Assembly: GCF_001757995.1 (NCBI RefSeq)
Contig: NZ_LXLV01000071.1
Location: 1 to 64,000 of the forward strand
Direction of reading: 5' to 3'
Origin: Bacillus mycoides
GTDB lineage: Bacteria > Bacillota > Bacilli > Bacillales > Bacillaceae_G
Length of the DNA stretch: 64,000 nt
Under the pieces are notes generated by a model. It worked only from the letters and a program-made list of their open reading frames with translations, ran no database searches and was not told the origin of the DNA. Position numbers and translations under genes: made by a program. The number at the start of each line of letters is the position of its first letter. Position 1 is the first letter of the stretch. Shown here piece by piece: positions 8,570 through 18,185 of this stretch.

Positions 8570-9595
8570 TTATTTCACTTTATAATACTCTACATACCAA
8601 TTAGCAAACTCCTGTAAGCCTTTTTCTATAGAAGTTTCAGGTTTAAAATCTACAGCCTTCTGTAATAAATCAGTTGATGCATAAGTAGCTGGTACATCTC
8701 CTGGTTTGATAGGCTCAAATACCTTTTCAAATGCAACTTCTCTTCCTAAAGCTTTACCTAGCGCTTTCTCTAATGTTTCGATAAACACCATTAGTTTTTC
8801 AGGATTATTATTTCCAATATTGAATACTTTATGTTCAACATCACCTTTAGGTGGATTACTCAAAAGACGTTGGATTCCTTCAACGATATCATCTATATAA
8901 GTAAAATCACGATATAGGTCATTTTCAAAATCACCGTTATTAAATATTTTGATTGAATCACCAGCAAAATACTTATCAGTAAAACCAAAGTAAGCCATAT
9001 CTGGACGTCCCATTGGACCATACACCGTAAAGAAGCGAAGCCCAGTAGCAGGAATCTTATACAAATGACTATACGTATGAGCCATTAGTTCATTTGATTT
9101 CTTAGTAGATGCGTAAAGTGATACTGGGTTATCTACAAAATCTGTTTCCTCAAAAGGAACCTTTTTATTTGCTCCATACACAGAACTAGATGATGCATAT
9201 ACAAGATGATCAACTAGGTAATGTCTACATGCTTCGAGAACATTATAAAAACCAATAATATTACTTTGAATATATACATCTGGATTTTCAATTGAATATC
9301 TCACACCAGCTTGTGCAGCTAAATTCACTACAATATTTGGCTTGTACTCTTCAAAGATCTTAGTAATCATATCCTTATCAGAAATATCCCCTTTAATGAA
9401 GGTAAATTTCTCATATGGCTTAAGTTGCTCCAAACGAGCATATTTAAGATTCACATCATAATAATCATTTATATTATCAACACCTATTACTTTGCAACCT
9501 TGCTCTAGTAATTTTTTAGATAAGAAGTATCCTACAAAACCAGCGGCTCCAGTAATAAGGTATATTTTATTTTTATCTAGAGGCTTGTAAATCAC
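8570..9595 (-). CDS. UDP-glucuronate 4-epimerase (NAD-dependent, extended SDR)
   Basis: 341 residues from a GTG at 9595 preceded by GAAGGAG. Motifs: GAAGFVGYFLS near 16, AAQAGVRYS near 93 (a stretch typical of glucuronate epimerases), SSSSVYG, YASTKKSN with Tyr-x3-Lys, and RPDMAYFGFT. It converts UDP-glucuronate to UDP-galacturonate. Its start lies inside the 3' end of the UDP-glucose dehydrogenase gene (23-base overlap), so the two enzymes form a coupled two-step route from UDP-glucose to UDP-galacturonate. No terminator is evident after it. Confidence 0.88.
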   Translation of the reverse strand: MIYKPLDKNKIYLITGAAGFVGYFLSKKLLEQGCKVIGVDNINDYYDVNLKYARLEQLKPYEKFTFIKGDISDKDMITKIFEEYKPNIVVNLAAQAGVRYSIENPDVYIQSNIIGFYNVLEACRHYLVDHLVYASSSSVYGANKKVPFEETDFVDNPVSLYASTKKSNELMAHTYSHLYKIPATGLRFFTVYGPMGRPDMAYFGFTDKYFAGDSIKIFNNGDFENDLYRDFTYIDDIVEGIQRLLSNPPKGDVEHKVFNIGNNNPEKLMVFIETLEKALGKALGREVAFEKVFEPIKPGDVPATYASTDLLQKAVDFKPETSIEKGLQEFANWYVEYYKVK

Positions 9596-10946
9596 TGTTA
9601 TTCAACTCCTTCATGCGATCTCTATTTGTTGATTTTCTACCAATAGAATGATATTCTATGCCTGCTTCTTGCATTGCTTGCACATCATAAATGTTTCTAC
9701 CATCATAAATTAGAGGTGTTCGCATTAATGTTTTATAAATTTCTGGAGTTAATGCCTTCACTTCTCCCCATTCTGTGAAAATAAAGCAGACGTTTGCACC
9801 TTCTAAAGCTTGTTCAATATCCGTAGCATATGTGATATTACCGTTCTTATTTTTTCCCTCTGGATACACTTTAGCAAAGTTATTCGCACCTACTGGATCA
9901 AATGCATAAATATCTGCGCCTTGCTCTAACAGTAGAGGAATATTTTCAAGAGATGCAGCTTCTCTTAAATCATCTGTACCAGGTTTAAATGTCAATCCTA
10001 ATACCACCACTTTAAGACCGTTAAAAGTAATTAATCTTTGACTCGCTTTTTTGTATAATAGAGTCTTTTGATCTTTATTTACATCACTGGCAGCTTTTAT
10101 CGTTCTTAATTCATAACCGTTTTGTCTCGCTAAGTACTCTAATGCTTTAGTATCTTTAGGGAAGCATGATCCTCCAAACCCAATACCTGCATTTAAAAAT
10201 TTGCTTCCAATACGCTCATCAAAGCTCATACCTTTTGCAACATCTTGAATATCCGCACCAACTAACTCACAAAGATTAGCAATATCATTCATATAAGAAA
10301 TCTTAAGAGCTAGGAAATCATTAGAAGCATATTTAATCATCTCTGCTGATCTTCTATTTACTGAAACGATAGGTAAATGGAATGGTTTATACAGATCCAT
10401 TAACACTTTTTCAGCCCATTTACTTTCTGTACCAATAACAATTCTTTCTGCATATAGCGTATCATGAACCGCAGATCCTTGAGCTAAAAATTCTGGATTT
10501 GATGCCACTTCTACTTTCACATCATTAACTAAAAAGTCCTGAATAAACTGCTCTACTTTGTCATTTGTTCCAATTGGGACGGTTGATTTTACAACAATAA
10601 GGCAATCCTTTTCTACACTTTCAGCAATTTGTTTTGCAACAGTTGCAATATATGAAAGATTTGCAGAACCGTCAGCTTGTTCTGGAGTTCCTACACCAAT
10701 AAAAATCGCATCTGCATCTTTATATACTGATTTATAATCAGTTGTATAATTAATTCTGCCAGCAGCATAATTTTTTTGCATTAATTCCTCTAAACCAGCT
10801 TCATAGATTGGTGAAACACCTGATTTCATTAAATCTACTTTCTTTTCATCAATATCAACACAAGTTACTTGATGCCCAACTTCAGCAAAACATACACCTG
10901 CTACTAGACCAACATAACCTGTTCCTGCTACCGCTATCTTGTACAT
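9573..10946 (-). CDS. ugd: UDP-glucose 6-dehydrogenase
   Basis: 457 residues from the ATG at 10946, which has GAGGAAGG about six bases upstream; an earlier in-frame start has none. NAD-binding GTGYVGLV at 8-15, VGTPEQADG near 85, and catalytic Cys at 261 in GFGGSCFPKD. It oxidises UDP-glucose twice to UDP-glucuronate. With GalU supplying UDP-glucose and the overlapping epimerase downstream, it provides glucuronic and galacturonic acid donors. The pair has its own promoter, so uronate supply may be uncoupled from the main EPS operon. Confidence 0.94.
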   Translation of the reverse strand: MYKIAVAGTGYVGLVAGVCFAEVGHQVTCVDIDEKKVDLMKSGVSPIYEAGLEELMQKNYAAGRINYTTDYKSVYKDADAIFIGVGTPEQADGSANLSYIATVAKQIAESVEKDCLIVVKSTVPIGTNDKVEQFIQDFLVNDVKVEVASNPEFLAQGSAVHDTLYAERIVIGTESKWAEKVLMDLYKPFHLPIVSVNRRSAEMIKYASNDFLALKISYMNDIANLCELVGADIQDVAKGMSFDERIGSKFLNAGIGFGGSCFPKDTKALEYLARQNGYELRTIKAASDVNKDQKTLLYKKASQRLITFNGLKVVVLGLTFKPGTDDLREAASLENIPLLLEQGADIYAFDPVGANNFAKVYPEGKNKNGNITYATDIEQALEGANVCFIFTEWGEVKALTPEIYKTLMRTPLIYDGRNIYDVQAMQEAGIEYHSIGRKSTNRDRMKELNNSDLQASR

Positions 10947-11012
10947 ATTTACCTTCCTCTTCATATGTTAATTAACAATTCTATATTCCTCAATAATATA
11001 GAAGCGACAAGC

Positions 11013-11040
11013 ATTATACTATTTTATATTATTGCCCCAA
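11013..11040 (-). promoter_or_regulatory. Promoter of the ugd-epimerase pair
   Basis: On the minus strand TTGGGG (11040-11035), 16-base spacer, TATAAT (11018-11013), about 67 bases ahead of the ugd start. Perfect -10, half-matching -35. An inverted repeat (TTCTATATT / AATATAGAA, about 10979-11004) lies in the would-be leader. Confidence 0.5.
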
Positions 11041-11115
11041 TATTCATTTCATAAAAAATAAATAGGGGTACTTCATAAATAAAATCTCATAATTTAGTAT
11101 CCCACTAAAATAAAA

Positions 11116-11688
11116 CTAAATCTCTTTTATCTTTTTAGCTGGTACCCCAACATATAATGAATCTTTATTGATCTTTCCCTTAACAATCGAACCAGCACCA
11201 ATAACAACATTATTTTCAATAATCGTTCCTGATAAAACCCTTACCCCTGCCCCTAACCAAACATTAGAGCCTATACTAATGGGATTAGAGATTACTGGAT
11301 TATCTCTGTATATAGTTCCAGATGTATAATCATGTTCAAAGGAAACAATCGTACAATTATGTGCAATCGAAACATCTTTTTGTATTTCTACTCCACCAGT
11401 AGCGTCAATATAACATAAAGGGTGAAAACTAACATTATCTCCTACTACTAAATTTTCTAGCTTAAAGAAATATACTCCAGGTCCAATTAAAACATTCTCC
11501 CCACAAGATTTACATAAAACCTTAAATATAGTATATCTTATGCCTAATCCTAAATATCCTGGCAAGTTTCGATTTAACACTAATAAAGAATACAATACTT
11601 TCCTTGGAAACAAACTCCAAATTCCTATCACTATTCTAAAAAAAAATTGGAATTTCTTTGCTTTTTCTCTTCCTCTCAACTTTTTCAA
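11116..11688 (-). CDS. Hexapeptide-repeat (left-handed beta-helix) O-acyltransferase
   Basis: 190 residues. The C-terminal two thirds shows the I/V-G-x-x imperfect hexapeptides of LbH acetyltransferases (SIGSNVWLGAGVRVL, IENNVVIGAGSIVKG) and ends with the usual YVGVPAKKIKEI. The basic N-terminal 50 residues are partly hydrophobic, as in membrane-associated WcaF/WcaB types. Probably O-acetylates a sugar of the locus 1 repeat unit. Its ATG overlaps the upstream glycosyltransferase stop by four bases. Last gene of the main locus 1 run. Confidence 0.82.
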   Translation of the reverse strand: MKKLRGREKAKKFQFFFRIVIGIWSLFPRKVLYSLLVLNRNLPGYLGLGIRYTIFKVLCKSCGENVLIGPGVYFFKLENLVVGDNVSFHPLCYIDATGGVEIQKDVSIAHNCTIVSFEHDYTSGTIYRDNPVISNPISIGSNVWLGAGVRVLSGTIIENNVVIGAGSIVKGKINKDSLYVGVPAKKIKEI

Positions 11689-12581
11689 GCCCTTCCCGTT
11701 AAATAATTAATAATATCCCGTTTTACTTTATTTTTGTTTGCACCATACCTAAATCTCCAAATAAACAAAGCAAGCATTCTACAAGGGACTGGATAAACCC
11801 TATATTTATTAATAATTTTTGGTATTGGATGATTATTTTCTTTTAAAATATTGAACAATATAATTCTTGCCAAATCCTTATTTAAAATTTTCCCCATCCT
11901 TTTTTTCATAGATACCTTTTGTATAGACGAACTTGTATTATTCTGATGTCTCCTATAACACATTAAAGGTTCCTTAAAAGCATAACCTTTATTATAAGCC
12001 AATAATAATTGTATTAAGGCAAAATCTTCTCCCTGAATTAAGGTAGGAAATCCACCCACCTTAATAAAATCATCTTTCCTTACAATAAGGCTACTAGTAG
12101 GCACTGAATGAATACGAAAATTCCAATCAAAATCTACTATTTTTGGCGGTAAAGTGTATAAATCGAATAATTTTTCATGATTCTCCAAAATTATACTATC
12201 TACTTCAATATCATCATGTATTATTAAGCCGTTTGAAAATACAAAAGAAATATCCTGTTCCTCTTTAAAAATTCCCATTTGTTTTTCAAGTTTATTAGGA
12301 AACCAAATATCATCAGCATCAAGAAAAGCAATAAAATCTCCGGTAGCAATATTTACACCTTTATTTCTTGCACTAGAAGCTCCACTATTTTTTTGAGTAA
12401 CATATTTAAATCTTTCCTTATTATTTTCTAACCACTCTAGCGTCCCATCCGTTGACCCATCATCTATAATGATAATTTCTTTGTTTGTATATGTTTGGTT
12501 TTCTACACTTTTCACCGCAAATTCTATTAATCGTCCTGGATTATAACTTGGTATTATAATACTAACCAATGGCTCTTTCAT
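11685..12581 (-). CDS. Family 2 (GT-A) glycosyltransferase
   Basis: 298 residues from the ATG at 12581, which overlaps the previous stop by one base (TGATG). GT2 fold: VSIIIPSYNPG at the start, IIIDDGSTDGT near 38, and FLDADDIW (DxD, near 90). A GEDFALIQLLLA stretch near 185 carries the acidic catalytic base typical of the family. No membrane segment. Adds one sugar to the lipid-linked repeat unit of locus 1; acceptor and donor unknown. Confidence 0.88.
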   Translation of the reverse strand: MKEPLVSIIIPSYNPGRLIEFAVKSVENQTYTNKEIIIIDDGSTDGTLEWLENNKERFKYVTQKNSGASSARNKGVNIATGDFIAFLDADDIWFPNKLEKQMGIFKEEQDISFVFSNGLIIHDDIEVDSIILENHEKLFDLYTLPPKIVDFDWNFRIHSVPTSSLIVRKDDFIKVGGFPTLIQGEDFALIQLLLAYNKGYAFKEPLMCYRRHQNNTSSSIQKVSMKKRMGKILNKDLARIILFNILKENNHPIPKIINKYRVYPVPCRMLALFIWRFRYGANKNKVKRDIINYLTGRA

Positions 12582-13756
12582 CAATCTCCATCCACCTTAA
12601 AAGCTTCTTTAAATTCATTAAAGTAGTTTATTTTTTTCTCTTTTAAAATGTCCTCTCTATAATTCTTAATCTCATTAATTCCTAAATTAGAAAGTTCACT
12701 TAGTAAAGAAGGAGATTCCATTAATCTTCTAATTGCTTGAGCTAATGTCTTATAGTCACCAACAGGAGCTATACACTCTTTAGGCAAAATTTCAATTGAT
12801 CCAGAAACCTCTGTTGATACTACCGGTAATCCCCTAGCTAACGATTCAAGTACTACCCTTGGCATACCTTCTGTAAGAGAAGATAGAACAAATAAATCAT
12901 TTTGATCATATAAACTAAAAAGTTCCTCCCCCCATGGTACAAAACCATGGAATTTTACATATTTTTCTAGTTCCAACTCTTTTACAAACTGTTTTAATTC
13001 TGATTCAAGGGGACCCTTCCCCACCACATTTAATTGAATATTATAATTAAAGTTTTTTATAATAAAATGAAGCGCCTTTATTAAAGTTCTTTGATCCTTA
13101 TAAGGACTTAAATTACCTACATTAATTATTTTAAAAGGTTCTGAAGTTTGCTCCCAAACCCTTGGTGTTTTAATAAAGGAATCTGGTAATCTTAAATCAC
13201 TTATTACTGCTGCTTTAATTATATTTTTTGGCGCATATCTTTCTTTTAAAGTATCAGAAACATAAATACATCCGTATGCCCCTTCAAGATGCCTCATATG
13301 CATTTTTAGAAAAATTTGCTTTACAAACTTGGCAAAAGGAATACCTCTAGCTTTTAAAAAGCCTTCGTGCATTGATTGCTCGCCTCTACTTTCAACAACA
13401 TAAGGCTTTTTATATTTTTTTAAAGCACTGAACGCTAACTCCGCTTCAAATGATGGGCTATGCAATATCCCACCATCTAATGATTTAACTAATAAATTAA
13501 TCTTATTTCTCACCTTTATTATACCAATTGCATCCTTTTTCTTAATAGCAGATGAGTCAATAAACTTGACATTCTTATTATCAGCTCTTTTACATCCAGT
13601 TGGAAGCTCATTTACTTTTTTTAATGGAGCTAAGACAAAAATTTCATCAAAACTTTTAAGATATTCATCCCACATCGTATTATTATATGATGTCGTTGTC
13701 CAAACCCCATCTTCACTTTCATAGTATTGTGAACTTATAGCAAAAATTATTTTCAT
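12581..13756 (-). CDS. Family 4 (GT-B) glycosyltransferase
   Basis: 391 residues. C-terminal nucleotide-binding half with INVGNLSPYKDQRTLIKA near 223 and the E-x7-E signature in SSLTEGMPRVVLESLARGLPVVS near 300. N-terminal acceptor domain diverged. ATG start overlaps the polymerase stop by four bases, with AGAGG upstream. Cytoplasmic retaining transferase for the locus 1 repeat unit; sugar unknown. Confidence 0.87.
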   Translation of the reverse strand: MKIIFAISSQYYESEDGVWTTTSYNNTMWDEYLKSFDEIFVLAPLKKVNELPTGCKRADNKNVKFIDSSAIKKKDAIGIIKVRNKINLLVKSLDGGILHSPSFEAELAFSALKKYKKPYVVESRGEQSMHEGFLKARGIPFAKFVKQIFLKMHMRHLEGAYGCIYVSDTLKERYAPKNIIKAAVISDLRLPDSFIKTPRVWEQTSEPFKIINVGNLSPYKDQRTLIKALHFIIKNFNYNIQLNVVGKGPLESELKQFVKELELEKYVKFHGFVPWGEELFSLYDQNDLFVLSSLTEGMPRVVLESLARGLPVVSTEVSGSIEILPKECIAPVGDYKTLAQAIRRLMESPSLLSELSNLGINEIKNYREDILKEKKINYFNEFKEAFKVDGD

Positions 13757-15201
13757 GTATTAAACCTCTTTTTCTTAAATTTCATATATATTATTAATGG
13801 AAAGATTAAAAACAAATCCTTTGCAACATGCCATAATATTAACCTTGAATCGTGCAGTAAAAATTCCGCACCAAATGTAACTAACAAACCTGCTACAACC
13901 GGTGTAATACCCCCAAATTTATTTCTATTTATTACTTCATTTATAACTTCTAGGAAATAGCCAAATATAATTGCTAAAGTCCATATCCCTAAAAATCCAA
14001 AGTTCACATAACTTTCTGCCCAGAATCCTCCTATTTTTGCTGTAGTAGGCCTATATTGTTCATAAAATCCTCTACCAGATTCTGCATCATGAGACAAAGC
14101 AATCATACCCGGGGGCTTATTAGATACAATCCAACTAGGTAACATAGTTAAAGCAGCATCAACATAAGTCTTTCCATGCTGGTAATCAATATTACCATTG
14201 GGTTGCAATTCCTTATAATATAACATCCAAATGTAATAGCGCCCTAAATCTGTAGCAATTGTGTAACCAGGTGTCAATTGTTCATATTGGTTTTGAATAG
14301 ACTTTCGGTAATTACTATCTACCAAATAATCGGTATTATATTCCGCATACTTGAATAACTTATATTGTGTAAGTAATGGTATTAATATAATTGTAATTAC
14401 TATTAACTTTGTAATATTAAATTTTTTATTTAAATAATTTACATAGATATGTAATCCCCAAAATGCATAAACTAGAATAAAGAACCTGCTACCTCTATCT
14501 AAGTTAAATAAAGAAATTAAGACCACAATAACTAGTAAATATATTAGCCCCAGAAACTTTACGTTTTTATCTTTCTTAGCAACTTTACTAGCCCAGTTAA
14601 AATATAAAAATATTAACCCTACACTAAAAAAATCATTTAAAACATAAAGGGTACCCGTTAATACACCTAAGCCTATCCCTGACTCTATAATCATATTTGC
14701 ACTAAAACCAACCAGTATATAAACAAAAGCGATGAAAGAAATATTAGGTACTTTTATTTCTTCATTCTTAAAAGCTTCTTTTTTTATTCTCCATTTAATA
14801 TTTTTTCTAATATAGCTCCCAAAATAAAACAATGGTATCACCGGTAATGAAGTCCAAGCAATAATAGCTATTAGGTTTGTAAAATCAGATGGTAAATTAT
14901 TCGCAATCGGCTGATGCGTTATTAGATGGTACAATGGAGAATAGATAAAAATTAGTATCGAAGCATACGTAAAAATAGCCCAAATATCCAAAGTGGGTAC
15001 CTTATGAAAAATTATTAATATTATTCTTCGAATGATAAATAAAGCTGTAATTGCAATCGGGATTAAAGCAACTACTTCATTGGTGCTAAAAAACAAAAGT
15101 GATACTGAACTAAGTATTACAAGTAGAGCTACGAGTAATACATTAATTAATAGTGGAAATGAAATTACATTCCCACTATTTCTCATTTTACTGTGTTTCA
15201 T
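13753..15201 (-). CDS. Wzy-type polysaccharide polymerase
   Basis: 482 residues, very hydrophobic, with roughly 12 membrane segments and a larger extracytoplasmic loop at about 300-390 (LTPGYTIATDLGRYY, GKTYVDAALTMLPSW), the usual Wzy plan. Sequence conservation in this family is poor. The call rests on topology, on O-antigen-ligase/polymerase-like features and on the neighbouring Wzx flippase, with which it overlaps by 14 bases. It would join flipped repeat units outside the membrane. Confidence 0.78.
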   Translation of the reverse strand: MKHSKMRNSGNVISFPLLINVLLVALLVILSSVSLLFFSTNEVVALIPIAITALFIIRRIILIIFHKVPTLDIWAIFTYASILIFIYSPLYHLITHQPIANNLPSDFTNLIAIIAWTSLPVIPLFYFGSYIRKNIKWRIKKEAFKNEEIKVPNISFIAFVYILVGFSANMIIESGIGLGVLTGTLYVLNDFFSVGLIFLYFNWASKVAKKDKNVKFLGLIYLLVIVVLISLFNLDRGSRFFILVYAFWGLHIYVNYLNKKFNITKLIVITIILIPLLTQYKLFKYAEYNTDYLVDSNYRKSIQNQYEQLTPGYTIATDLGRYYIWMLYYKELQPNGNIDYQHGKTYVDAALTMLPSWIVSNKPPGMIALSHDAESGRGFYEQYRPTTAKIGGFWAESYVNFGFLGIWTLAIIFGYFLEVINEVINRNKFGGITPVVAGLLVTFGAEFLLHDSRLILWHVAKDLFLIFPLIIYMKFKKKRFNT

Positions 15202-16447
15202 AACTTACTTTCCTTTCACTTTCTTTATTCACTCTTAAAATTATTACAAATCTTCCAATCGCAGTAATACAAGAGCCTACAAGTAATGTAACAGCAGCAC
15301 CGTATAATCCCCATATCGGGATTAACAAAAATGCACAAATACATGTTGCAATTAACATGAAAATAAGTTGAGGTAACTCATTCTTATAAGTTTTAGTAGC
15401 AATAGTTGCGTATCCCATAAACTCAGCAGGATATCTAAAAATAGTCGCTGCCATTAAAAGAGTTAAAAGCGAAGAATATTCGAGATAATCTGATCCAAAA
15501 AGAATATACAATAAGAACTCTCCAAGATAAAAGGTCAATAATGTACTTACCAGGCCTAACATCAAGCCAAAGACAACTAGTTTATTAAATAATTTATTAA
15601 AATCACTTTTTGACTCCCGATCACTATAACGAGATAATTTATTGCAAAACGACTGCCCTATCGCCCCAACGAGGGTATTTCCCGCTATCATTAGATACGA
15701 GAGGGCTGTAAAATAACCTAATTGTTCTGTATCAGTATAATAAGTAATAAAATATCTAGTTATATTTGTATTTAATGAATATAGAAGTGAGATAATCCCC
15801 AAAGGTAACAGAGCCCTATATAAATAACTAACCTTTTTCATATCATCAGGTAATTTCAAGTAATCTTTAATATTTCTCTTCTTATTCATATTAATTTTAG
15901 AAATATCATATATTAAAAGCGTTACTAACCATGATAATCCTATACTAAGAGTGGCCAATAAAATATCTCTTGTGAAATAGTAAAAAATAAAAAACAAAAA
16001 AGTTGATGAAATACCTTTTATAAAATTTGAAAATCCTACTTCATGAAGCTTTTCTTGTTGTTGCAAAATACCATAAACTAATTCGGAAACTAATTGAACA
16101 TTTTTTGCTAACAAGTAGATAAATACTAATTGTGTTACGTCAGAACTAGCTTTTGTAATAAAACAAATACCTAAGGATATTATAGTTGCTAATATTACAT
16201 TTAAAATTACAATTTCAATATACGCAGATGAGTTACTTTCTTCACTAGTAACTTTATTTCTAATTTGCATCGTAAAAAACATGTATACAGGACCTGTAAT
16301 CGCTAGCATTAACCCAAACTCTCCTACAACTTCAGCATTACCTAGTCTCGCCAATATTATTATTATTAAAAATTGTGATGCCATAAAAAATGCTGATCCC
16401 ATAAAAACCGATATAACCTTAAGTAACATAGACTTAGAATTAATCAT
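15188..16447 (-). CDS. Wzx-type polysaccharide flippase
   Basis: 419 residues with about 12 membrane helices spread evenly, MATE/MVF-like (polysaccharide biosynthesis protein). The start segment (SVFMGSAFFMASQFLIIIILARLG) and the late ATIFRYPAEFMGYATIATKTYKNEL stretch fit O-unit flippases. It would turn undecaprenyl-PP-linked repeat units to the outer face. Located between the PglA-like transferase and the polymerase. Confidence 0.85.
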   Translation of the reverse strand: MINSKSMLLKVISVFMGSAFFMASQFLIIIILARLGNAEVVGEFGLMLAITGPVYMFFTMQIRNKVTSEESNSSAYIEIVILNVILATIISLGICFITKASSDVTQLVFIYLLAKNVQLVSELVYGILQQQEKLHEVGFSNFIKGISSTFLFFIFYYFTRDILLATLSIGLSWLVTLLIYDISKINMNKKRNIKDYLKLPDDMKKVSYLYRALLPLGIISLLYSLNTNITRYFITYYTDTEQLGYFTALSYLMIAGNTLVGAIGQSFCNKLSRYSDRESKSDFNKLFNKLVVFGLMLGLVSTLLTFYLGEFLLYILFGSDYLEYSSLLTLLMAATIFRYPAEFMGYATIATKTYKNELPQLIFMLIATCICAFLLIPIWGLYGAAVTLLVGSCITAIGRFVIILRVNKESERKVSYETQ

Positions 16448-16474
16448 AATATCATATAACCCTCTTACTTATAA

Positions 16475-17566
16475 TTATTTCTGTACACTGTTTATTACGT
16501 CTAGATAAGCATTCAGAACAATATTTCTATCAAATTCCTTTTCAACTTTCTTTCTACCCGCTAAGCCCATGTTCTTTTTATCCTGCCAATCCATATTTAA
16601 AAAGCGCTCTATTTTTTCTATTAAGTCCTGACTATTCTGTTGTTTGACAATTAAACCATTTTCTCCATGTTCCACAATTTCCCGACAGCCACTTCTATCA
16701 GTGGTAATAATAGGCCTTCCACAAGCAGCACTTTCGAGTAATACATTAGACATACCTTCTGGATAATATGTAGGATGAATAGTACAATGAGAAATTTTAT
16801 GGAACTCTCTTATATCACTTTGCATTCCATGATACTGAATTATCCCTTTTTCCTGCATTATCTTTAATTTCTCTTCATATTCACCTTCACAAAATCCTAA
16901 AATATGAAATATAGTATTTGGGTATTTCTCTCTTATGTATTTAGCAGCATCTAAATATTGATCAATACCTTTTTCCCTCATTACACGAGCAATAAATAAA
17001 AAATTAACCTCTTTATCCAATGGATATTCCAGTATGGGATAATAATTAAGATTAACACCAGATCCTGGTATTAATCTTGATTTCCCCTTAACAATCTTTT
17101 TTGTACTAAAAAAGGTTTTATTTGATTCATTTTGAAAGAATACACATGTCGCGTCTTTTAGGGCATTTTTATATAGAAATAAAGTGACTTTCTGTAATAT
17201 CCCATCATTTTCTACCGCTGTTCCAAGACCAGTAATATTACATACATAAGGAATACCTGCCATCCTACAAGCTAGACCGCCATATACGTTAGGCTTTATT
17301 GTGTAGGTTAACACCACATCAGGTTTTACCTCTTTAATAATCTTTTTATAGTTCATAAATAATTTTACGTCGGTTATTGGATTAGTACCCCTTCTACTGA
17401 TTGGTGTATTAATGAACTCACATCCTATTTCCTTTAATTGATGTATAAATTCACCATCTGGGAGTGAAATATAAACTTTATATTCTTTCACTAATTCTTG
17501 CATAAGCTCTTTTCTAAATTTATATAAACCGACATCGTTATTTGCTAATATTAAAACTTTTTTCAT
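16475..17566 (-). CDS. Family 4 glycosyltransferase, PglA/CapM-like, second-sugar transferase
   Basis: 363 residues from the ATG at 17566, which has AGGAG nine bases upstream; the longer in-frame reading runs into the acetyltransferase gene. GT-B fold with FIARVMREKGIDQYLDA near 200, HPTYYPEGMSNVLLESAACGRPIITT near 285 and the E-x7-E pair. TITKPNVYGGLACRMAG-type N-domain motifs (here YTIKPNVYGG) mark the PglA/CapM subgroup, which adds the second sugar to undecaprenyl-PP-diNAcBac. It directly follows the PglC/PglD types, which supports that step. Confidence 0.88.
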   Translation of the reverse strand: MKKVLILANNDVGLYKFRKELMQELVKEYKVYISLPDGEFIHQLKEIGCEFINTPISRRGTNPITDVKLFMNYKKIIKEVKPDVVLTYTIKPNVYGGLACRMAGIPYVCNITGLGTAVENDGILQKVTLFLYKNALKDATCVFFQNESNKTFFSTKKIVKGKSRLIPGSGVNLNYYPILEYPLDKEVNFLFIARVMREKGIDQYLDAAKYIREKYPNTIFHILGFCEGEYEEKLKIMQEKGIIQYHGMQSDIREFHKISHCTIHPTYYPEGMSNVLLESAACGRPIITTDRSGCREIVEHGENGLIVKQQNSQDLIEKIERFLNMDWQDKKNMGLAGRKKVEKEFDRNIVLNAYLDVINSVQK

Positions 17567-17567
17567 T

Positions 17568-18185
17568 CTATAATCTCCTAGATGGAACCCCAACATAAGT
17601 TCCTAATTCAGTTATATCCTTAACAACAACAGTTCCTGCACCAATTCTACAACCACCAGTAACATTAATATTATTACTTATAATACTACCAATTCCCAAC
17701 CAAGTACCTCGCCCAATATTGACCGTACCCGCCAAATGTGCCCCCGGTGATATATGAACATAATCCTCAATTATATTGTCATGATCTACCGTAGAAGTAG
17801 TATTAATAATGCATCCTTTCCCGATCTTAGTACAGCAATTAATCACAGCTCCTGCCATAACTACAGTTCCTGCTTCCAAATAGACTTGTTCTCCGATAAT
17901 TGCACTCGGATGGATCAATACCGGAATGCTCGCCCCTTCGGTCTCAAGTTGCCTCTGAATCTTCTCTCGTATGACATTATTACCAATTCCAACAAAAAAA
18001 TCGTAATCATCTATATACTTTGAGATACTTGCTGATTTATCAATAATTTCTATTCCCATTGAAGATTTTAGAGTTTCGTTATCATCTAAAAAGGAAATAC
18101 TCTGCCATTTATTCATTTTCAGTGCGATATCAGCTATGACTTTTCCGTGGCCACTAGCTCCTATTATAAGAAGTTTTTCTTTCAT
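17568..18185 (-). CDS. PglD/NeuD-type UDP-amino-sugar N-acetyltransferase (locus 1)
   Basis: 205 residues. Rossmann-like N-terminal third (LLIIGASGHGKV at 5-16, the NeuD/PglD hallmark), then a hexapeptide beta-helix. The catalytic His is expected in TSTVDHDNIIED near 132, followed by HISPGAHLAGTV. Adds acetyl from acetyl-CoA to the 4-amino group of UDP-4-amino-4,6-dideoxy-GlcNAc to give UDP-diNAcBac. Its ATG overlaps the PglC-type stop. Counterpart of B. subtilis EpsM; a second copy is at 36602-37234. Confidence 0.88.
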   Translation of the reverse strand: MKEKLLIIGASGHGKVIADIALKMNKWQSISFLDDNETLKSSMGIEIIDKSASISKYIDDYDFFVGIGNNVIREKIQRQLETEGASIPVLIHPSAIIGEQVYLEAGTVVMAGAVINCCTKIGKGCIINTTSTVDHDNIIEDYVHISPGAHLAGTVNIGRGTWLGIGSIISNNINVTGGCRIGAGTVVVKDITELGTYVGVPSRRL